The notes under the pieces are model-generated. The model made no database searches. It had not been told where the DNA came from and was given only the letters and a program-made list of their open reading frames with translations. Source: PBB1 sp043749095 (GTDB lineage: Bacteria; Pseudomonadota; Gammaproteobacteria; Burkholderiales; Burkholderiaceae_C). Taken from it: a DNA stretch of 9,782 bases. The stretch covers positions 1 through 9,782 of the forward strand of contig JAYVEB010000279.1 in the NCBI GenBank assembly GCA_043749095.1. Direction: 5' to 3'. Shown in pieces: positions 7,680 through 9,782 of this stretch (positions within the stretch are counted from its first letter, which is position 1; the number at the start of each line of letters is the position of its first letter). Made by a program: the position numbers and the translations under genes.

Positions 7680-7713
7680 GGCGCTGGCTCACGCCCTGCG
7701 TGAGTTCACACCT
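7672..7713. terminator. Terminator-like nested stem between convergent stop codons
   Basis: The outer arms AGGTGTGA (7672-7679) and TCACACCT (7706-7713) are perfect inverted repeats. Inside lies a second perfect stem, CTCACG (7688-7693) and CGTGAG (7699-7704), around a CCCTG loop. The TGA of fliE forms the inner end of the left outer arm, and the TGA of the opposing small gene is read from the right arm, so the two stop codons pair with each other. The stem works on both strands and is well placed to separate convergent messages. No T-run follows, so intrinsic termination is not certain. Confidence 0.5.
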
Positions 7714-7948
7714 TGTGGTCCAGCGTTTCACCGAGCAGTGGCACGCGCCCATAGGGTGAGGGCTGCTTCGAGGCGGCTTCCAGCTGTCTGGTTTCCCAGC
7801 TCAGCCAGGGAAAGCGCAGCGGAACGTGCTCTCCGGGCCGGCCGCGCTGCGATGACTGCCGGGACGAATCGCTGGTCGAATCGGTCGGTCGGATGGCGCC
7901 TGTTGGCAGATCAACCGGTGTGGCGGGGGAAACCTTGCTGACGCTCAT
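7706..7948 (-). CDS. Small protein of unknown function with a sigma-28 promoter
   Basis: This 80-residue product is not recognised. It is probably a real gene: AGGAG (7955-7959) lies 6 bases before the ATG, a good sigma-28 promoter lies further upstream, and the stop sits precisely in the stem shared with fliE. Residues 1-40 are rich in Ser, Thr, Pro and Arg and probably disordered (it starts MSVSKVSPATPVDLPTG). Residues 41-80 are more ordered, with a PWLSWETRQLEAAS stretch and a YGRVPLLGETL segment. There is no signal peptide, membrane segment or Cys. Its place and promoter suggest a late-stage flagellar role. A small exported or regulatory protein would fit, but nothing in the sequence proves it, and it lacks obvious FlgM or FlhB-tail similarity. 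Confidence 0.7.
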   Translation of the reverse strand: MSVSKVSPATPVDLPTGAIRPTDSTSDSSRQSSQRGRPGEHVPLRFPWLSWETRQLEAASKQPSPYGRVPLLGETLDHKV

Positions 7949-7988
7949 GACTCACTCCTGGAATCGAGGCGAAATGCCTGTCTCCTGG

Positions 7989-8015
7989 ATGTCGGCGACC
8001 GCAGACCAGACTTGA
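7989..8015 (-). promoter_or_regulatory. Sigma-28 (FliA) promoter for the small 80-codon gene
   Basis: On the minus strand, TCAA (8015-8012) is followed by exactly 15 bases and then GCCGACAT (7996-7989). The sigma-28 consensus is TAAA-N15-GCCGATAA, and TCAAG is a common -35 form outside enterobacteria. The -10 element ends 40 bases before the ATG at 7948, giving a leader of roughly 35 bases. The seven bases TCAAGTC are the same as in the fliS promoter. Confidence 0.75.
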
Positions 8016-8057
8016 AGGAACCTCGCCGCCAACTTGCAACAACTCGTGTTGTATTCC

Positions 8058-8816
8058 TCAGTCGAGTGCGATCAGGCGCCGGCGCTTTTGGGTCTGGTCG
8101 ATGTATCTCTGCAGCGCACGCAGGCTGTCGCTGCCGATATTGACCATCTCGCAGCCCAACCGAACCCCACCCGCGTCGTGCTGCAGCGAGGTGACATGCT
8201 GCAGCCGCAGCGGGGAGCTGATGCGGGTGTCGGCATCGAGGTCGAGTTCGACGCCGTTGAGCAACACACCCGGCTCGATCATCGGCACATCGTCGGGCAG
8301 GAACAGCGCACAGCCGCCGATGCTGACATCGAGCACACGCAGCGTGAGCGGCATGTCGCGCAGCATCGGATGGCGCAAGCGCGCGGAGGGAGCATGCCGC
8401 AGCAGCGGTCGCACACGGTAGCCGTTGCGGCGCTGAAAGCGGAACATGTCGCGCGGATAGCCGCAGCTGATAGCGCTGCTGCGGCCGTTGTGCACCAGCA
8501 GCAGCCCCTGCAGATCGAACTGCAGCTTGACGCTGTCGAGGTAGCCGACGGCCACCGCTTCGTTGCATTCGATCAGCGCCTGCAGTTGCGGCGAATGGGC
8601 ATCGGCGCTGAAGCTGATGACGCCGCGCGCAGCATCGACCGTCCACAGCGTGACTGCCACCGCCGTGCCATTCGGCGCGTTCAGATTCAACACCACATTG
8701 GCATCGAGCAGCTGCTTGAGCATCGCTGCCAGCTCGGCCGGCGCGGTGATGTGGAAGTCGTCCAGACCGCCATGGGCGGCTGCCACGGTGTCCAGTGGCA
8801 TTGGCAGCGTGTCCAT
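8058..8816 (-). CDS. ycgR: YcgR-type flagellar brake protein, c-di-GMP-binding PilZ
   Basis: YcgR proteins bind cyclic di-GMP through PilZ and then contact the rotor or stator to slow the motor. The 252-residue product has the N-terminal YcgR domain (about 15-120) and a C-terminal PilZ domain (about 125-240). The ligand motifs are intact: RRNGYR (129-134, the RxxxR motif) and DVSIGG (163-168, the DxSxxG motif). Length is close to E. coli YcgR (244). The ATG at 8816 is chosen because it falls 13 bases after the fliT stop. An upstream TTG at 8858 would overlap fliT, and no strong ribosome binding site is seen for either. It is last in the fliS-fliT-ycgR unit, so it is probably made late under the sigma-28 promoter. 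Confidence 0.92.
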   Translation of the reverse strand: MDTLPMPLDTVAAAHGGLDDFHITAPAELAAMLKQLLDANVVLNLNAPNGTAVAVTLWTVDAARGVISFSADAHSPQLQALIECNEAVAVGYLDSVKLQFDLQGLLLVHNGRSSAISCGYPRDMFRFQRRNGYRVRPLLRHAPSARLRHPMLRDMPLTLRVLDVSIGGCALFLPDDVPMIEPGVLLNGVELDLDADTRISSPLRLQHVTSLQHDAGGVRLGCEMVNIGSDSLRALQRYIDQTQKRRRLIALD

Positions 8817-8829
8817 GGCCCGGGAGGGC

Positions 8830-9129
8830 TCAGTGCAGCGTGGCGCGCGAGCCGCCAAGCAGCTGGTCGAGGCCTTCGAGCCAGGGCTCGGCCAGCACCC
8901 GCACCTCGGCGTCGTTGACCAGAATGCGCTGCATGATGCGCGACTTCAATTGCCGCTCTTCACTGGCCAGCTGCCGATTCGCGGCGGCGTGCTTGAGCTG
9001 CGAAATCAGCAGCGCACAGGCGCCTTCGAGCTTGACCACGGCGTCCCAGTTGCCATTGCGCGCAGCCTCAAGCATGTCCTGGCTGGCGCGTTCGATGGCT
9101 TCGTAATAGTTCAGAAGGTCAGTTGGCAT
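8830..9129 (-). CDS. fliT: Flagellar chaperone FliT
   Basis: FliT is the export chaperone of the filament cap FliD. In enterobacteria it also binds FlhDC and so tunes flagellar gene expression. The 99-residue product is helical and acidic: MPTDLLNYYEAIERASQDML, then NGNWDAVVKLEGACALLISQL (26-46), and a C-terminal helix with RQLKSRIMQRILVNDAEVRVL (59-79). This matches the short FliT of betaproteobacteria; E. coli FliT is about 121. The ATG at 9129 is preferred because homology-like sequence begins there. An ATG 24 bases upstream (9153) is possible, and the ribosome binding site is weak for both. It sits between fliS (38-base gap) and ycgR (13-base gap). Identity rests on short helical patterns and position. 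Confidence 0.85.
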   Translation of the reverse strand: MPTDLLNYYEAIERASQDMLEAARNGNWDAVVKLEGACALLISQLKHAAANRQLASEERQLKSRIMQRILVNDAEVRVLAEPWLEGLDQLLGGSRATLH

Positions 9130-9167
9130 GGCGACGGATCCGGAGCAGTCCATGAAGGTCGTAGGGC

Positions 9168-9599
9168 TCACTGGCGAACGCCATTCACCTGCAGACCGAT
9201 GGCGGTCCAGGCGCTGCGGATGGGCTCGATCAAAGCGACGCACTCGTCCAGCGCGGCCTCGTCGTTGTGCAGGTTCGCGTGGGTGAGGCGCAGGGACACG
9301 TAGGTGTAAAGCGCATCGAGATCGGCCGCCAGCTGTCCCCCGGCCGGCATGTTCAGGCCGGCGTGCAGGCCTTCGTCGACGATGCGCAGGGCGCGGCCGA
9401 TGGCCTGGCCCTTGGCCTCGATCAACCGGTTGCGCAAGGCGCCGCGCGCCTGTGCCACGGCCTCCTGAAAACCGTCGAACAACATCTGGACCAACTTGTG
9501 CGGCGATGCACCCGAGACGCCCGTCTCAGTGCCGACCAGGCGGTAGGCATTGGCCAGCGACGGAGCGCTGCGTGATGCGGAGTAGGTTTCTGCAAACAT
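9168..9599 (-). CDS. fliS: Flagellin export chaperone FliS
   Basis: FliS binds the C-terminal part of newly made flagellin, prevents its polymerisation in the cytoplasm and hands it to FlhA. The 143-residue product shows the family pattern: an N-terminal Tyr-containing segment (AETYSASRSA, AYRLVGTETG), SPHKLVQMLFDGF (32-44), a central helix ending IVDEGLHAGLNM, and AADLDALYTYVSLRL (91-105), then a last helix with SAWTAIGL (129-136). Length matches the family (about 130-145). The ATG at 9599 has a weak GGA signal (9604-9606). A sigma-28 promoter lies 33 bases upstream, so fliS heads a late operon with fliT and ycgR. The usual upstream neighbour fliD is not in the window. Confidence 0.95.
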   Translation of the reverse strand: MFAETYSASRSAPSLANAYRLVGTETGVSGASPHKLVQMLFDGFQEAVAQARGALRNRLIEAKGQAIGRALRIVDEGLHAGLNMPAGGQLAADLDALYTYVSLRLTHANLHNDEAALDECVALIEPIRSAWTAIGLQVNGVRQ

Positions 9600-9632
9600 G
9601 GTGTCCGATGTCAGTGGTGGGTGCTGTGTTGC

Positions 9633-9659
9633 ATATCGGCGGTGCCGGCTTCGACTTGA
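9633..9659 (-). promoter_or_regulatory. Sigma-28 (FliA) promoter for fliS-fliT-ycgR
   Basis: On the minus strand, TCAA (9659-9656) is followed by exactly 15 bases and GCCGATAT (9640-9633), matching the flagellar sigma-28 consensus TAAA-N15-GCCGATAA at 10 of 12 positions. The -10 ends 33 bases before the fliS ATG, giving a leader of roughly 27 bases. This placement means fliST-ycgR can be expressed without reading through from an upstream fliD. Confidence 0.82.
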
Positions 9660-9782
9660 GATGATGAAACGGCTGCTTCAGCAGCTAGGGGTCTGGGCGG
9701 CAGAAGGGAAGTCCCTGACTGCAGATGGCACGGGAGGTGCGTTGATGCGGCATGGCCGCGAACTACCTTCCCTACGAACCGC
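9660..9782. other. Non-coding stretch upstream of the fliS promoter
   Basis: No gene is supported. A minus-strand frame is open from the right edge to a TGA at 9611-9613, but its translation (His/Pro/Ser-rich, rare codons) does not resemble FliD or any known family, and it runs across the sigma-28 promoter. Small inverted repeats are present: GCTGC (9672-9676) with GCAGC (9681-9685), and AGGGA (9705-9709) with TCCCT (9712-9716). The first could be a weak end signal for an unseen minus-strand gene. Confidence 0.4.

Noticed and set aside
8039..8052. Small inverted repeat ACAAC-TCGT-GTTGT just after the ycgR stop as a terminator
   Set aside because: Only five pairs, AT-rich, with no T-run; too weak to call.
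9611..9782. Minus-strand frame entering from the right edge, as a possible fliD 3' end
   Set aside because: The translation does not look like the FliD C-terminus, uses rare codons and overlaps the sigma-28 promoter.

Overview
The window is a flagellar assembly and export cluster from a high-GC proteobacterium. The gene set, the protein sequences (especially FliF and FliG) and the pairing of a fliS-fliT-ycgR block with a divergent fliE/fliFGHIJK block point to a betaproteobacterium of the order Burkholderiales. That placement rests on familiarity with the families, not on a search.

Layout from right to left, which is the main direction of transcription. At about 9599-8058 (minus) lie fliS, fliT and a ycgR-type PilZ gene: the filament-protein chaperones plus a c-di-GMP-responsive flagellar brake. 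A very good sigma-28 (FliA) promoter, TCAA-N15-GCCGATAT, sits just upstream of fliS. At 7948-7706 (minus) is a small unrecognised gene of 80 codons with a clean ribosome binding site and its own sigma-28 promoter, TCAA-N15-GCCGACAT. It runs towards fliE (plus, 7356-7679), and the two stop codons lie in the arms of one inverted repeat. A 215-base divergent intergenic region separates fliE from fliF.

From 7140 down to 250 (minus) runs the tightly packed operon fliF-fliG-fliH-fliI-fliJ-fliK: MS ring, rotor/switch protein, the export ATPase with its regulator and its stalk protein, and the hook-length ruler. fliG/fliH overlap by 14 bases and fliH/fliI by 4 (ATGA). fliJ/fliK are 58 bases apart, and a 21-codon reading frame bridges that gap exactly. 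Downstream of fliK (1-249) there is no credible gene. That stretch contains a long hairpin inside what looks like a dispersed non-coding repeat, where fliL/fliM would often follow.

Together the genes build the basal body (FliE, FliF, FliG), power and police type III export (FliH, FliI, FliJ, FliK), and serve the late stage (FliS, FliT, YcgR and the new small protein). The two late units carry sigma-28 signals and the hook-basal-body operon shows none, which fits the usual flagellar class hierarchy. The most novel items are the sigma-28-preceded 80-residue gene and the stop-codon-spanning stem that separates it from fliE.
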